From NCBI GenBank assembly GCA_024305745.1, contig JAHRBS010000010.1, positions 813,501 through 877,500 on the forward strand: a DNA stretch of 64,000 nt, in the 5' to 3' direction. Origin of the DNA: Polyporus tsugae (taxonomy: Eukaryota; Basidiomycota; Agaricomycetes; Polyporales; Polyporaceae). The number at the start of each line of letters is the position of its first letter. Within the stretch, counting starts at the first letter, position 1. Positions 11,133-22,869 of this stretch are shown one piece after another. A program made the translations under genes and the position numbers. The notes beneath the pieces were generated by a model. That model was not told the DNA's origin and did no database searches. It saw nothing but the letters and a program-made list of their open reading frames with translations.

Positions 11133-12902
11133 ATGTTCAATTACTACGACAAGGACTTTGATGATACTCCTGCCGACCTCTTGTACTGGAGCTGGTGAGT
11201 GGACCCACATCCAAGTCAGGCTTGAAGCTCCTATGATGTTTTATTCCCATAGCTTTGTGCAGTATCTTTGCGTATTCGCAACATTCAGTAAGTGATCAAA
11301 CTTTTTAGTGCCAGAAAAATATGGGTGCTGACGGTCTCTTGGCGAGCAGCGTGGCTGGTCTACGAGTACTGCATAACCCTCGACAAGGAGATCGAATTCT
11401 TCTGGGGCCGGAGGCCGAACGGAGGCTCCTTGTTGTTTTTTGCAAGCCGATATCTCCCCTTGCTGGCGAGAGCCATGGATATAAGCGGCTATGCCGTCAA
11501 GAATGAGCCAGTACGTTCTCTACCTCAACATTGCTTCGCATAACTGCCGATAAACTAAATGTTTTACGCAGAGGTAGCACCCGTACTATGCTTACTACTG
11601 TTGTAATGTAGGACGAACTGACAATTGTGCCGGTTAGCTGTTACAAGTTGGCAATAGCCTTCCACCTCGCAGACTCTTTGCAGTACCTCCCATGTGCAGG
11701 TAAGGGACAACCTAAATGATCCGCGCTGGATGAGATGTTTAATGTTTGCCGTATGCAGCCTTTGCGGGTGTGCGCGCTTGGGTCCTCGGTGGCCGGAACT
11801 GGGCTTTGACAGCCTTCGTTGTGGTCCTTCGCTTGATTCCTATCGGTATAGAATATGTAAGCACCGAAAGCCCTTCCCATATAATCAATTAACGCACAAT
11901 GCTAGTCCAAGGTACCCTCAATAGAAGTAAGGGTCCACCCCTCCTTCGGCTGCGCCACCGGACGCACCTCTGCAGTCACGGCAAGTTCTGAGGAAGAAAG
12001 GTGAGTAGCCATGGAGGACATGCCCCTCGACAATCTGCCATTGTGCATCCCTAACATACCCGATCCATAGGCGTAAGCATCCTTCTCGAAATGTGTCTAT
12101 CTTCGTCCCCACAAAACTCTCCTAATTTCCTCGTGCTCCTACCAAGTGGTCATTGCCTCAAGGGTTTGCCTCATAACGTCCGATGCCATCGTTCTCGTGG
12201 TCACTTGGTTCGCAACGTACAACATGGGGATGCTGCGCCGTTCTTCCCAGTGGAAGTACACTTCGTTCTGGAAGACACTTTTCCGCGACGGTGAGTACTT
12301 AGCTACAGTTCGCAGCACTCCATCTTGGGCACAGTCTCATGCGATTGAGCGATAGGCACCATCTACTTTTGGTATTGATGCCAATGACGCTGTTGCAACC
12401 GAACCCGAGTACTAACGACCGGCTCCCTGGCAGTGCTCTCGTCGTGCTGAACATACTGTACCTGCTTTTCTCGCTCCGCACGGTGGGTCTCTCGCTTCCA
12501 TACTGCACAGCGAAGCTGTTCTCTAAACCGACGATGTTGCAGATCAGGAGCCCGAGTCTTAACCCCTCCTGCTATGTCGTGGTCTTTATTGGGCCGTACG
12601 TCGACCATTACTACGCTTGTGCCTTATCCTCCGATTGACCAGATTCACTCAGCGCCGCCACAATACTCGTCAACCGCTTCCTCATCCACATCCAGGAGGT
12701 CAACAAGCACATGGTGCAAGGTCTCGATTGTTCAGAGGACGAATCTATGCAGTCCCCCGACCACTCGCTCGAGCTCCGGTTCATCAAGACGTTCCCGCAA
12801 GACCGACCGGCGACCATCATCATAACCCACGCTTCGCACGGTGACTTCGTCCAACAGATGGACAGCACGATCTATGGGACGACAACGGAGGCACATGTAT
12901 GA
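11133..12902 (+). CDS. DUF6533 domain multi-pass membrane protein
   Basis: At least nine short exons can be joined. Exon 1 (11133-11194) encodes MFNYYDKDFDDTPADLLYWSW; exon 2 (11253-11287) encodes FVQYLCVFATF; exon 3 from 11350 gives TWLVYEYCITLDKEIEFFWGRR. Together these are the DUF6533 signature of basidiomycetes. Hydrophobic helices follow: CYKLAIAFHLADSLQYLPC, GGRNWALTAFVVVLRLIPI, VCLITSDAIVLVVTWFATY, DGTIYFCALVVLNILYLLF and SYVVVFIGP-like, then AATILVNRFLIHIQEVNK, with a soluble tail ending in YGTTTEAHV. The seven-helix-like layout resembles other fungal DUF6533 proteins, for which no biochemical function is established. An intron of about 62 nt beginning GTATTG near 12370 removes an apparent stop, so the gene looks intact. 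Its stop is 172 bases from the convergent permease. Confidence 0.85.
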
Positions 12903-13074
12903 AACAATGGTTGAACGACGGTCGTGTAAATCTAGCAGCAACTCTATCACTAGGACACCAACGGATCCAGGTATAGATAGACCGGTCGAAATTTTTAGGG
13001 GGGTAACGAAATCTGGGGCATACGTGGAGACAAATCATAGACATCGTTCATCTTCCATAGCACATCGGTCGGAC

Positions 13075-15629
13075 TTAGTCCATACGCTTTGACATCGACC
13101 CCGAAGCCCCCGGGAGCTCAGGCACCGCCGTGAAGACATCGGACTCGTTTCCTTCAAGGGGTTCGTCTGCGACCTTGAGCTGTTGCAAGACTTGCTCGCG
13201 ACGAAGCCACTTGTCCGCAGGGACGAAGTACCAGCTGAGGATACCGAAAATAGTGACGACACCAAGGATCACGGGAGCCTGTCCGAGGATTAGCATCTGG
13301 GAACAAATTTGAGGCTACATGACTCACGAAGTTGAATGTCTCTGCAGTCGTGGGGAAGAAGAACGGCGAGACCTGGACCTGGTGAACGGAATCATTAGTT
13401 CTAGACATCAACATATGCTATGATTTGACAGCACTTACCGCAAAGACAATGGCATTGAACAGGACAGTCGAAACGTAGAACGGCGTCCTCCAACGACCAA
13501 GATAGAAGTGGGAGTTCGTGAAGTCGTTGGGAGTCATTGTAAGACGAAGCAACGCGATCAACCCGTAGGCGGCCGTGGTTGGGATGCCTCCGGCGGAAAT
13601 CAACGAAGTGAACGCCACCTGGCTGGGAAGGATGGTGCACAACAGCACAGCACCGAAAACGAACATGACGGTGACAGCGTTGCGTGGCTGCTTAGCCTCG
13701 TCAACCTTGCCAATCCAACCCGACAAGGGCAGTACGCCGTCCCGAGCAACCGCGAATATAAGGCGAGAAGCAGCGACGATAGCCACGCTAGTGCTCTATA
13801 GAAGAGATGATTAGGACATAGGTGATAGTATCGCAAACAAGCGTACACACCAGGATTAGACCGAGACTCGCGATGACAGTCATCACGACGCTGCCACCCT
13901 TGCCAAGCGCGAGCGCATAGATTTGGACGAAGGGCTGAGGGGCCTCCAGAGCGAACAAGGTGTCGAGGTCGGGCGTGCAAAACAAGAAGAGAATCGTAGT
14001 TGCGAAGCCTAGAACTCCGGTAGCCACCACACTGGAAATGATGCCTCTTCCCGCGACCACGCTAATGAGAAGACTTCAATATCCTACCGGAACGCCATGC
14101 ATTTGTGAGCCTACCTGGCATTCTTCGTCTCCTCGGCAATGTGGCCAGATGCGTCGAAGCCGATCATAGTGCCCGCAGTGAACAAGCTATGAAAAAATCA
14201 GGAAGCGCCAAGGTCGCCGTGGGACAGCACACTTACAAAGAGAGAATCCAGTTCCATCCAGCCGGCGCTCCAGTACCGTTGTCTGCGCAATAGTCAGCAC
14301 TCATGCTACAAAGATTACGCGGCAGACACTTACAGGTCATCGTGAACACCTCCTTGGCAGAGCGGAATCCATAGGTCTTCGAGACACCAATGGGCAACCA
14401 GATCAGGCAAAGGAGGAAGTCCACAGCGTAAAGAGCGACGGAGAACTTGAACACTGTCGAGTACAATCTCGGTGGGAGATAGTTTATGGCGATGGACAGA
14501 AGCAGGACGCCCTCTGAGATAGCCCAGATGAGAGCCCGCCATTTAACATTGTCATTGCCAATGCCTCCGGGAAAGTCAATCTCCCACACCGCCAATTGCG
14601 AGACAATGTAGTTTGCTGTAGTCTGTGGGGGTGTTAGTAATAAAGACCACAAGACGCTTAGGGATTTCGCGTACTTGGCAATTGCCTGCGGCGAAAGTCA
14701 TCCACGCGGTGGTCGACCACCAGGCGACAATGAAGCCAAAGAACCTAGCATACTTGGGGCCCGCACTCTCAGCCGACCAGATGTAGATCGACCCGCTCAA
14801 CGGAAGCGCAGAGCAGATTTCCGCAAGGACCGCCGCGGTGATGAACATAAAAATCATCGAGATGATGTACGAAGACCTGCATGATGTTATTAGCTTGTTT
14901 CTTTGCACACCAGGGCCAAGCAGACATACCATATCGCGGCGGGACCGCCCGCAAGCAAGCCGAGGAAGAAACCGGACCTGTCACATGCTCGTCAGGATGT
15001 CTGTTCGTTATGGTACCACACTGAGTCCTATCTACCGAACGCCGCCAATGAAGTTCATGGCAACGAAGCTAGCCGCAAAGCTCTCGACGAAATGCCAGCT
15101 TCTGTGAAGCGACTACATAGAATGAAGAGTTAGTGGTGCAACTGAAAGGACCCGCATTCATTCGTACCTGCTTGTATCCGAGCTTACGCTAAAGAGCATG
15201 AAAAACAAACACGGTCAGTACTTCTGCCTGGGCCCCTCGGTGTACCCGAGGGGCAAGAAAACGCGACACTGGGGGCTTCCCTACGCAGGTGTGAGCGCTG
15301 ATCAGGTTCCAACGGTGTAATCTCAACCCTTCCTGTTCGTCTACCGCTCTTGCGCCGATAGCCATCCCCAGCGTATCAGCAGACCGACGAGCAGCAGACT
15401 CGCAGGCAAGGATACCCGTAGCCGCACCAGTTCACTGATAGAAGAGGACGTTACCGGAGGTAAGTCTCAGAATCATAGCCCATTCCTGCATAGTTTGGTC
15501 CCTCGAATGTCTCCACTCCTAAGTAATCACCAGCTTGATCTCGTCTTCGTCGAGGCCGTCGGCCGAATCGCGCTCAGCGTCAGTCGCCTGCGGAGGCGGA
15601 AAGTCGGTAGCCTCGTTGTATGCCGGCAT
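13075..15629 (-). CDS. thi9: APC-superfamily permease, probable thiamine transporter (Thi9-like)
   Basis: Exon 1 (15531-15629) encodes the acidic N-terminus MPAYNEATDFPPPQATDAE..DEDEIKL. A 342-nt intron follows, then a 21-nt microexon (15168-15188, RKLGYKQ), then SLHRSWHFVESFAASFVAMNFIGGVR. About twelve hydrophobic segments follow, with amino-acid/choline permease hallmarks: GSIYIWSAESAGPKYARFFG, a Gly-rich region before the ASGHIAEE-like motif, and STSVAIVAASRLIFAVARDGVLP. The C-terminus is cytosolic and acidic, ending SGSMSKRMD. By sequence alone it belongs with Uga4/Hnm1/Bat1-type permeases, which carry GABA, choline or amino acids. The S. pombe thiamine carrier Thi9 belongs to this same group. 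The TPP riboswitch in intron 1 (15270-15432) strongly favours thiamine or a thiamine precursor as substrate and predicts repression when thiamine is plentiful. It lies 213 bases downstream of the eIF5B stop on the same strand. Confidence 0.88.
15232..15254 (-). repeat. Strong intronic hairpin downstream of the TPP aptamer
   Basis: GCCCCTCGG and its complement CCGAGGGGC flank a 5-nt loop, giving a perfect 9-bp GC-rich stem. It lies between the aptamer and the 3' splice site (15189), just upstream of the likely branch site TACTGAC (about 15213-15219). Its GAGGGGC arm could also pair with the GCCCCC that follows the aptamer (about 15271-15276), so it is a candidate expression platform. Confidence 0.75.
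15270..15432 (-). promoter_or_regulatory. TPP (thiamine pyrophosphate) riboswitch in intron 1 of the permease
   Basis: Read on the minus strand, 15326 down to 15276 contains the invariant 3' half of the THI-box aptamer: TGAGATTACACCG, then GAACCTGATCAG, a short P5 loop, then CTGCGTAGGGAAG. This matches the canonical order CUGAGA, ACCC/ACACC, GAACCUGAUC, GCGUAGGGAA. The 5' half most likely starts at the CTGGTGCGG at about 15422-15431. Its GGTG can pair with CACC of the 3' half to form P2, leaving a long P3 arm in between, as is common in eukaryotic examples. The whole element sits inside the 342-nt intron between exons 1 and 2. Fungal TPP riboswitches are known to act on alternative splicing of thiamine genes. 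The L5 sequence (CGCTCACAC) differs from the usual AUAAU-type loop. The core is certain; the 5' border is tentative. Confidence 0.93.
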
Positions 15630-15717
15630 CTTGAGTATGTTGGCTCGGAGGAGCAAGGCTGAGGAGGCTCGAGGATCCGGAGCGAGGCGAGGGAAGCTGA
15701 TCAGAGCCGTGAATTGC

Positions 15718-15726
15718 ATATAAATA
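15718..15726 (-). promoter_or_regulatory. TATA-like element of the permease
   Basis: An AT-rich TATTTATA-type sequence on the minus strand lies about 90 bases upstream of the permease ATG, in the short gap after the eIF5B stop. Position and composition suit a TATA box. No other evidence is available. Confidence 0.4.
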
Positions 15727-15841
15727 CAACGTCCCTTCCCACATTCCCACGCACGCAAATTGCCATCGATACAGATCTTGGGTACAACTATGTAGGTATA
15801 ACGTTCAATGCACACCACATCCCGTCTCTCCCCTTGCACAT

Positions 15842-18800
15842 TTATTGGACATTGAGCCGCTAGGATTGAAGTGAGAATCCACTTTAGAGTAGTCGAGCAT
15901 GAGCGAGAAGACTTACGGGTTTGAGCGCCTTGATGAGCAGCCACTCCTCGTTTGAAACGTCAGCCTTGAATGAAGCCTGCAGTGCTGTTAGTGTCAAGTC
16001 CACGCATATAGAGTCGCACTAAAACTCGCCTTCAGCACGTCAATGCTCTGTCGTGTGATGTGCGAGTAAACCTCGTCTTTCTCGTCGAAGTGACGCCCAA
16101 ACATTTTCGCGGACTGATACACGGCGTGCTCGATCTTTACGGCAACACCACCACCAGCTTGCGACTTCTTGACAATCTGCAAAGCCCCATTAGCATGCCA
16201 GTGCCACAGAATAAGTTCGTTGGTACCTACGTCGTGAGATTTGTGGTTGATTTCCAGCGAGGTACTATCGAACGAGGTTAGCCAAGCATACAAGGGAGGA
16301 AGGAGAGGAGCACACACATCTTGCCCAGGTCGATGATTTCCTTCTTCTGCGTCTCGGGGTCGATCTTGACGACGCAAAGCGGCGTGCCAACACGAAGGGT
16401 ACCATCCAGAATGTCCACACCAAGAATGATAGGATCGCGCTTCGCGAAGGCGGCGATGGTCTTGAGACGGCACGGCCAGACGGCTTGAGGAGCAGCATCC
16501 TTCCTCTTCGCCTCCATGATCTCGTTGTTGTACGCGGTGAACGCGTCGAACAAGTGGTAGATGATGTCCGCTATACTTCGGTCAACATCTCCGCGTGAAG
16601 ACGGCTCGTGGGACAACCGCACCTTTGAACAAACGGATACCCATCTCCTCCGCTAACCGCTCCGCATCCCTGTCGACCGTGACATCGAAACAGAGAATAC
16701 ACGCCAACTCCTTCGCCTTCTCCAACATCGTCGCCGAGCGCATGACGTCCCTCTTGTGCACAGGGCCGATGTTGATACCCGACACGGGGATCTTGCTCAC
16801 TTTCAAGAAGTCCAGCAGCGCTTCGAGCGAGCCGAGCGTGGATGCCTGCACGCAGACGCCGCGGCCAGATTTGTCGATCGAGTTGAGCAACGTCGTCAAG
16901 TCGGACATAACCTCGTCCATGAGATCGTCCTCCTCGTCGTCAGGTCCGCAGACAAGCAGACGTGAACCAGCAATCGCCTTCTCCAGGTCAGGGGCGACAA
17001 TCTTGACACCCAGGGCGGCCTTAACCTCTTTGTGATGGACGTAGGCGGACTAGATTGCAGAAAAATACGTGAGCGGCGTTCAACGATATCCGGCAATATA
17101 GACATACCTTGATACGAAGCTCGCGCAGAGGCTGAGGCGTGAGCAGCGCACGAACTTGAGTCACGATAGGACCGTTAAGACCGCAAACCACGATCTTGTC
17201 GCCCTCGTGCAAGATACCGTTGGACAGAACAACATCGATCGTCGTTCCCAGACCCTCGATGACCTTGACCTCCAGGACCGTACACTCGAGTTCGGAAAGG
17301 TACATCAGCCTGTCGCTCATACGCTGCTGCGTCAAATTGACGAGGAGCATGATCATGTCCGGCACGCCCTCCCCAGTCACCGCGGAGGTCGGGACAATCG
17401 AGACATTCCTTGCGAAGCTCTTGTTCTCGTAGTAGAGGACGGCATTGAGACCCTGCTCGGCGAAGGCGATGACGATCTTCTTGGTCATGTCCTCGAACTG
17501 GCGCTGTACCGCGGGCTTCTGCTTCTCGAGCGAGCTGCGAAAGTCGTTGTCGGGGATGGGTTCCCAGCCATAAATACGGTCGATCTTGTTGAGCGCGACG
17601 ATAAACGGTGACTTGCGCTCCCTCAGGAGACGGAGGGATTCGAGAGTCTGAGGCTCGAGACCGTGCTGATGAACGGTTGATCAACAGACGCCCTTGTCCA
17701 TGAAGGCTTTAAACGCAACTCACCATGATATCGACGACCAGAACGGCGATGTTACAAAGCGAAGAGCCACGAGAACGCAAGTTGGTGAACGACTCGTGTC
17801 CGGGGGTATCGATGACGAGCAGACCAGGAATCTTGTATTCCTGCTGACCATCCCGGTTCATGACAGCCGTCTTCGTCTTGATAGCGTCCACTGGGAAATA
17901 CGTCGCACCGATCTGCTGCGTGATACCTCCGGCTTCGCCCTCCTGGACGTTCGTTTGACGAATCTACGGCAAAGTTCCATCAGTTCTCATCCAACACACA
18001 GATCGTTCGAAAACCTACCTTATCCAAAAGCTTCGTCTTACCGGTATCGACGTGTCCAAGGATACAGCAAATGGGGCTGCGAAGGTCGTCCTTGTTTCGT
18101 GCAGCAAGGGCATCCTCGTGCGCCTTCTGCCTCCTTGCAGCCGCCTCGGCCTTCCGCTGAGCAGCCTGGCGCTGCGCGGCGGTCATGCCATCGTCAGAGC
18201 TGTCGTCAGAGCTATCCTCATCGGAAGAATCCTCGTCGGAATCCTCATCCTCATCCTCATCCTCGTCAGACTCTCCCTCAGACTCGGACTCGTCCTGCTT
18301 CTTCGCAGGAGCCGCCTTCGCACCGCCGTTAGCAGGCTTCGCGGGAGCATCGGCTGCTTTGGTAGGGGGGACGGCAGCCTTCGCGGTGGCTTTCGCAGCA
18401 GCACCCTTCCGTGCAGGGGCAGGAGCAGTCTTCCGCTTGGGTGCCTCCCCCTCGTTCTCGCTGCTCTGGTCCCAGGAGTCCTTCACATCATCTGCATCTG
18501 CCTGCTTGTCCTCCTCGTCGCTACTGGCATCCCAGGAGTCCTTGACATCCCCGTCCTTCTCGGCCTCCTCTGCCGGAGGCTCGGGAGTAGCGGCAGCGGG
18601 AGGAGCGGGATCGGGGGTGGCAGGCTTCTCTTCGCGGACAGGGGAAGTATCGCGGGTGCCAGGAACGCTGCCGCCTGCCGCGCTGGCAGGCCCCTTCTTC
18701 TTCTTGCGATTGTCGTAGACGACGCGCTTAGGCTTCTCAGCTGCAGCACCGCCCTGCTGCAAACCCTCGATTTGCACGCCTGATGCGAGCAGAGCCTGCT

Positions 18801-20263
18801 TGCGCAGCTCAACCGCACGTTGTTCCTCCTTCTGCTTCTTCGTGAGAAGGCGACCCTCTTTCTTCGCGAGCTCGCGCTTGGCCTGCCATCCGGTGAAACA
18901 TGTGTGAGGATATGAATGGCGATAAAATATGCTTGACAGAGAGAGCGTACCTTCTCCTTCTCCTTCTTCCTTTGCTTCTCCTCCTCCTTTTTCCGCTCCT
19001 CCTCCTCCGCTCTCCTCTCCTCCTCCTCGATCCTCTTCCGCTCCTCCTCTTCTCTCCGCTGTGCCTCTTCCTCCAACCGCTTCTTCTCCTCCATCATCGC
19101 CTTGAGCGCGCTGATACCAGCCCCACCCTTCTTCTTGGCCGCCGCCGGGGCCGGCGCAGGCTCTTCGTCCTTCTTCGCTTTCTTCTTTTTCTTTTTCTTC
19201 TTGTCGCCCCCGCCAGCCGCGCCTTCATCCTCCTCGTCTTCAGCGTCTGCGGCGGGAGCTGGCGTTGAAGGTGTCGCGGTTGCCGCCTCCTCACCGCCAT
19301 CTGCACCCTTCTTCGCTGCTGCTTGGGCCTTCTTCTTCGCCTGCAATGTATGTTCGTGATTAATCTGCGATTCAACTTGAATGATGTCATGGGCGCACCT
19401 TTTCTCGTTCCTTCTTTAATTTCTCCTTCTCCTTCTTGGACAACAGTTTTGGCGCACCATCGTCTGCAGCCTCTTCATCCTCATCCTTCTCCGCAGGCGG
19501 TGCAGGTGACGGCGAGGCCTTTTCCGGGGCTGCCGGGGCCTCAGCTTCATATCGAAGGCAATCAGCCCCCCCTGCGAGCGCGAAAGGACTACCAACATAT
19601 GCGTACCAGGCTTTTCCTCCTCTTCCTCCTCCTCATCCTGTGCTGCCTTTCCCTTCTTCTTCCCCTTCTTTCCCTTCTTCTCCTTCTTCGCAGGACCCCA
19701 CTCCTCGTCCGCGAGCTCCTCCGCGGTCATCTGCACCCCCGATTTTGGAGCGCTGATGTCCCCCTTCGCCGCCGCGACTTCCGTGTCCGAGCCTTCCCCA
19801 GGTGGAGGGCCATCCTCGAACGTCACATCGTTGGCGCCCTTCTTGTCCTTCTTCTTGTCCTTCTTGCCCTTCTTGTTCGAAGCCTTGATGACGGACTGTC
19901 GATGCGAGGCATTTCCTGAGTCGCTGATTCGCTCGAGAGATTGTGAGGCGTCAAAACATACCATCAATCCGCCGAAATCCTCCTCTCCATCCTCGTCCAC
20001 CGGGGGTTCCTCCAAGCCGAGGGCGGCGAAGGCGGAGACTCCGCCCGCCTTGGCCTTACCCTTGGGCTTGAAGTCGTCATCTGATGCCTCACCGGCACCT
20101 ACAGGAGCCTCGGCATTGCTTCCCGCTACAGATGTCCCAGCCTTCTCCCTTGATTCGAGGGCAGATGTGAGCAGGGAGGAGAGTAGGCGGCTAAAGCAGC
20201 TACGGACCAGAAGTCATCGTCCTCCTGCTTCTTTCCCTTCTTTGGCTTGTTTTTCGGAGCCAT
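15842..20263 (-). CDS. FUN12: Translation initiation factor eIF5B (Fun12, IF2 homologue)
   Basis: Starts [19 protein letters not shown] at 20261-20263. A very long Lys/Glu/Ala-rich N-terminal region (down to about 18100) carries poly-Lys and poly-Glu runs, as in all eukaryotic eIF5B. The GTPase domain follows: P-loop [14 protein letters not shown]3 [19 protein letters not shown]4 NKIDRIYGW. Then come domain II ([23 protein letters not shown]), domain III ([19 protein letters not shown] and [18 protein letters not shown]) and C-terminal domain IV ([38 protein letters not shown]). The last intron joins IKALKP to RLNVQ and a stop at 15842-15844, close to the C-terminus of yeast eIF5B, which contacts eIF1A. 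The factor catalyses GTP-dependent 60S joining. Several short introns interrupt the gene. The family call is secure. Confidence 0.97.
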
Positions 20264-21781
20264 CGCGGGATGTGGTACCTTCTGAGATACTTTTGCTAAG
20301 ATGTGCGAGCAATGACAATCAGGATGCCGCAGGGAAGGGGTCAGAGAAGGGAAGGGAAGTGACCTGAGCTGGGATTTTGTCAGTATGCCGCGGGAGCCCG
20401 GAGCCGGCCAAGAGTTATGGGCGCTTGTACTAAAGCTTGACTCTGCTCCTGCGCAGCGCCACCCCTCCGATCGTAACTTTCTGCTTAACCACACCGAGTG
20501 GTTGCTTGTCTTCTACATACCTTCTAGTACTGGCTATATGGCTGGATCTCTCTAGCGTTATGAGATGGACTTTATATCCCTACCGGTCAAGTACACCTGC
20601 GATCTGCGTGGACCACTGACATTGTTCAAGGTTGGATACAAGTTGGACACGTCTTTTTCTTTTGTGTATATATACTCAATACTGTTGCAGACTGCGCAGC
20701 TGCTTACCATGATTGCTGGCATTTTCACTCAAGGAGATGTGCCATCCAATCTGCAGCATGATTGACTATACACAGACCAAATCCGCGCCGCTATCCCGCG
20801 CAGCCACTGGACCAGTGGTTGCGACTCACTGGCAAGCTTTCAAAATTTCAAGATTCAGCCAAGCTCGCCTTCGTCAAATTTCTGCCTTACACTATCACGA
20901 CCATCATTAATTCCCCTCCACGAGTCGACGCTCCGGGCCATACGCGTTTGACGAACGGTCTTGCGCCGACGATCCTACAAGTCCGATAGCAATTGTGGTG
21001 TCTTAGTCTTCATGCTTCCTTAATCGCTCCTTTTAGTATTATTGACCGACCTCTTGTCCGGCGTGATCATGGGTCATCAATTCCCAATATTTGAGCTCAA
21101 GTTGCGTCTGCGAACCTTAAGTTTGGGGTGAGTACATGCGCTGATTAGGACCGTACTACTACGTGACGACCTTTCCTCCATGTCGGCAGAAGGCCTCGTT
21201 CTCGGTCTGGTCTAGCCTAATCGGCTAGTTTCACTAGCGGATACGCCATTGAATTCGCGAATGCCAGCCTCCAGGCGAAGATACTACAACAGCTACCGAA
21301 CGATCCAGAACACATCGTGTACGTACGGACTCGAATCACCTTCTGAGCCCGACAAACCGTGGCATTCCAAATGTTTTAGTCTAACATTACGTCCTCATTG
21401 AAAATGTTGAACCAGTGTGGGTGTTTATGCAACGATGATTTAATAACCCGTGGCCGGTGGATAAAGTATGTACAAGAGCGCACACGAGCTTGTCACTCGC
21501 AGGCAGGTCACCTACATGGGGGGTCCCGGGTGATGACGGTCATATATTCAAGTAGTGAGCCTTGGCTGAGTCTCGAAAAATCCTTGGATTATCTCGTCGA
21601 CGAACTTCGAATTCGGTGACCGTCGACGTCGGGGAATCGACTCCACCTCGTAATAGACGCCCGATCTATACCGCTTGCTAGCGCCGCCACATGTACAACT
21701 GCGATCCTTTTTGAGGCTCTCCCCTTTACTCGCAACCATCGTGCGCCTCTGAGACCATCTCCATCAGTCCTTACACACAGC
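20264..21781. other. Divergent intergenic region of 1.5 kb
   Basis: Lies between the starts of eIF5B (minus) and ARL2 (plus). I found no frame with family resemblance. The longest candidates (under 90 codons) lack splice continuity or conserved motifs. It presumably contains both promoters; an unannotated short or non-coding transcript cannot be excluded. Confidence 0.5.
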
Positions 21782-22716
21782 ATGGGTTTGCTCACCATCA
21801 TCCGAAAGAACAGGCAAAAGGAGAAGGAGATGCGCATTCTCTTCCTGTAGGCCCAGCCCCCCCAATCTAGTAGTTCCATCCATCCATCATTGACGCCGAT
21901 ATCGCGATGGTTATGGTTAGCGGTCTAGACAACGCGGGGAAGACGACCATCCTCAAGAAACTCAACGGAGAGGACATTATGGGGATCAGCCCCACATTGG
22001 GCTTCAACATCAAGACTTTCGTGCACGGCAAGTAAGCGACAGACGTAATTTATTGCCGCGCAGCTCCCGGACTCACAAGCTTCGCTGTTGGCCCCCAGAT
22101 ACACGCTGAACATTTGTCCGTGCCCCCAGTTCTGCTGCAATGTACTACCAATATTGATCTGATGCGCCTGTCATTAGGGGATGTCGGTGGTCAGCGGACG
22201 CTCCGCCCTTATTGGAGGAACTATTTCGAGCAAACGGACGCGCTGGTCTGGGTCGTCGACTCTGGAGACCGCATGCGCATGCAAGACTGCAAAGAGGAGC
22301 TTCACAGCCTCCTTCAAGAGGATGTATGGCGTTCCTCACCACGGGATCCTGCATGTCGCATGCTGACCTTCCGTCTCCAGCGGTTAGCCGGAGCCTCTCT
22401 CCTCGTGTTTGCCAACAAACAGGATATTCAAGGATCTATGTCCAGTCTCGAGATCCGCGATGTACGTGCTGGCCTCTTTGCAGCCATATCCGTTATCGCT
22501 CACATGTACCAGGCTCTCGACCTCCAATCGATCCAGTCGCATCAGTGGCGGATCCTGCCGTGCAGCGCGATGACAGGGCAGAACCTGGTCGAGGGGCTCG
22601 ACTGGGTCGTGGGCGAAGTCGCCAGTCGGCTATACTACTCGTCGACAGACGCAGCGACGGGAAGCTGGAAATCGGAAGGAGACCCGCAGTCTGCCCCAGC
22701 GGTCGTTGTACAATAG
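21782..22716 (+). CDS. ARL2: ADP-ribosylation factor-like GTPase Arl2
   Basis: Exons: 21782-21846, 21921-22031, 22099-22115 (17 nt), 22178-~22323, ~22381-22459 and a last exon ending at 22716. The product starts [20 protein letters not shown], typical of Arl2. The nucleotide-binding motifs are all present: GLDNAGKTT (G1), SPTLGFNI (switch I), [18 protein letters not shown] (G3 and interswitch), FANKQD (G4) and PCSAMTG (G5). The tail [19 protein letters not shown] is longer than usual. Arl2 controls tubulin-cofactor D and microtubule biogenesis (Alp41/Cin4 in yeasts) and release of lipidated cargo. The 17-nt microexon encodes the YTLNI segment just before the switch II strand. The gene is convergent with the desaturase, whose stop lies about 150 bases away. 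Confidence 0.95.
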
Positions 22717-22869
22717 TCGCAAGGAGATCGCAGGTTTCGTGACTAACGTTACAGCTCGTAGCACAAATACAAAGTCGTGAATGCGGATAACGGTAAGCGG
22801 ACGGTAACCATGACCGAGGGAAAATCTACCCCATGCGGCATAATCGTTTTGAGACCACTATCCTGATCG

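Noticed and set aside
12339..12420. Apparent stop codon within the DUF6533 gene, suggesting a pseudogene
   Set aside because: A GTATTG...CAG intron of about 62 nt with an ACTAAC branch point removes it and restores DGTIYFCALVVLN.
13075..15629. Calling the permease a GABA or choline transporter
   Set aside because: Family resemblance alone would allow this, but the TPP riboswitch in its first intron makes thiamine or a precursor the better-supported substrate.
18052..18783. Long hydrophobic Leu/Ser-rich plus-strand frames opposite eIF5B
   Set aside because: They are the antisense of Lys/Glu-rich codons (AAG/GAG to CTT/CTC). eIF5B is unambiguous on the minus strand.
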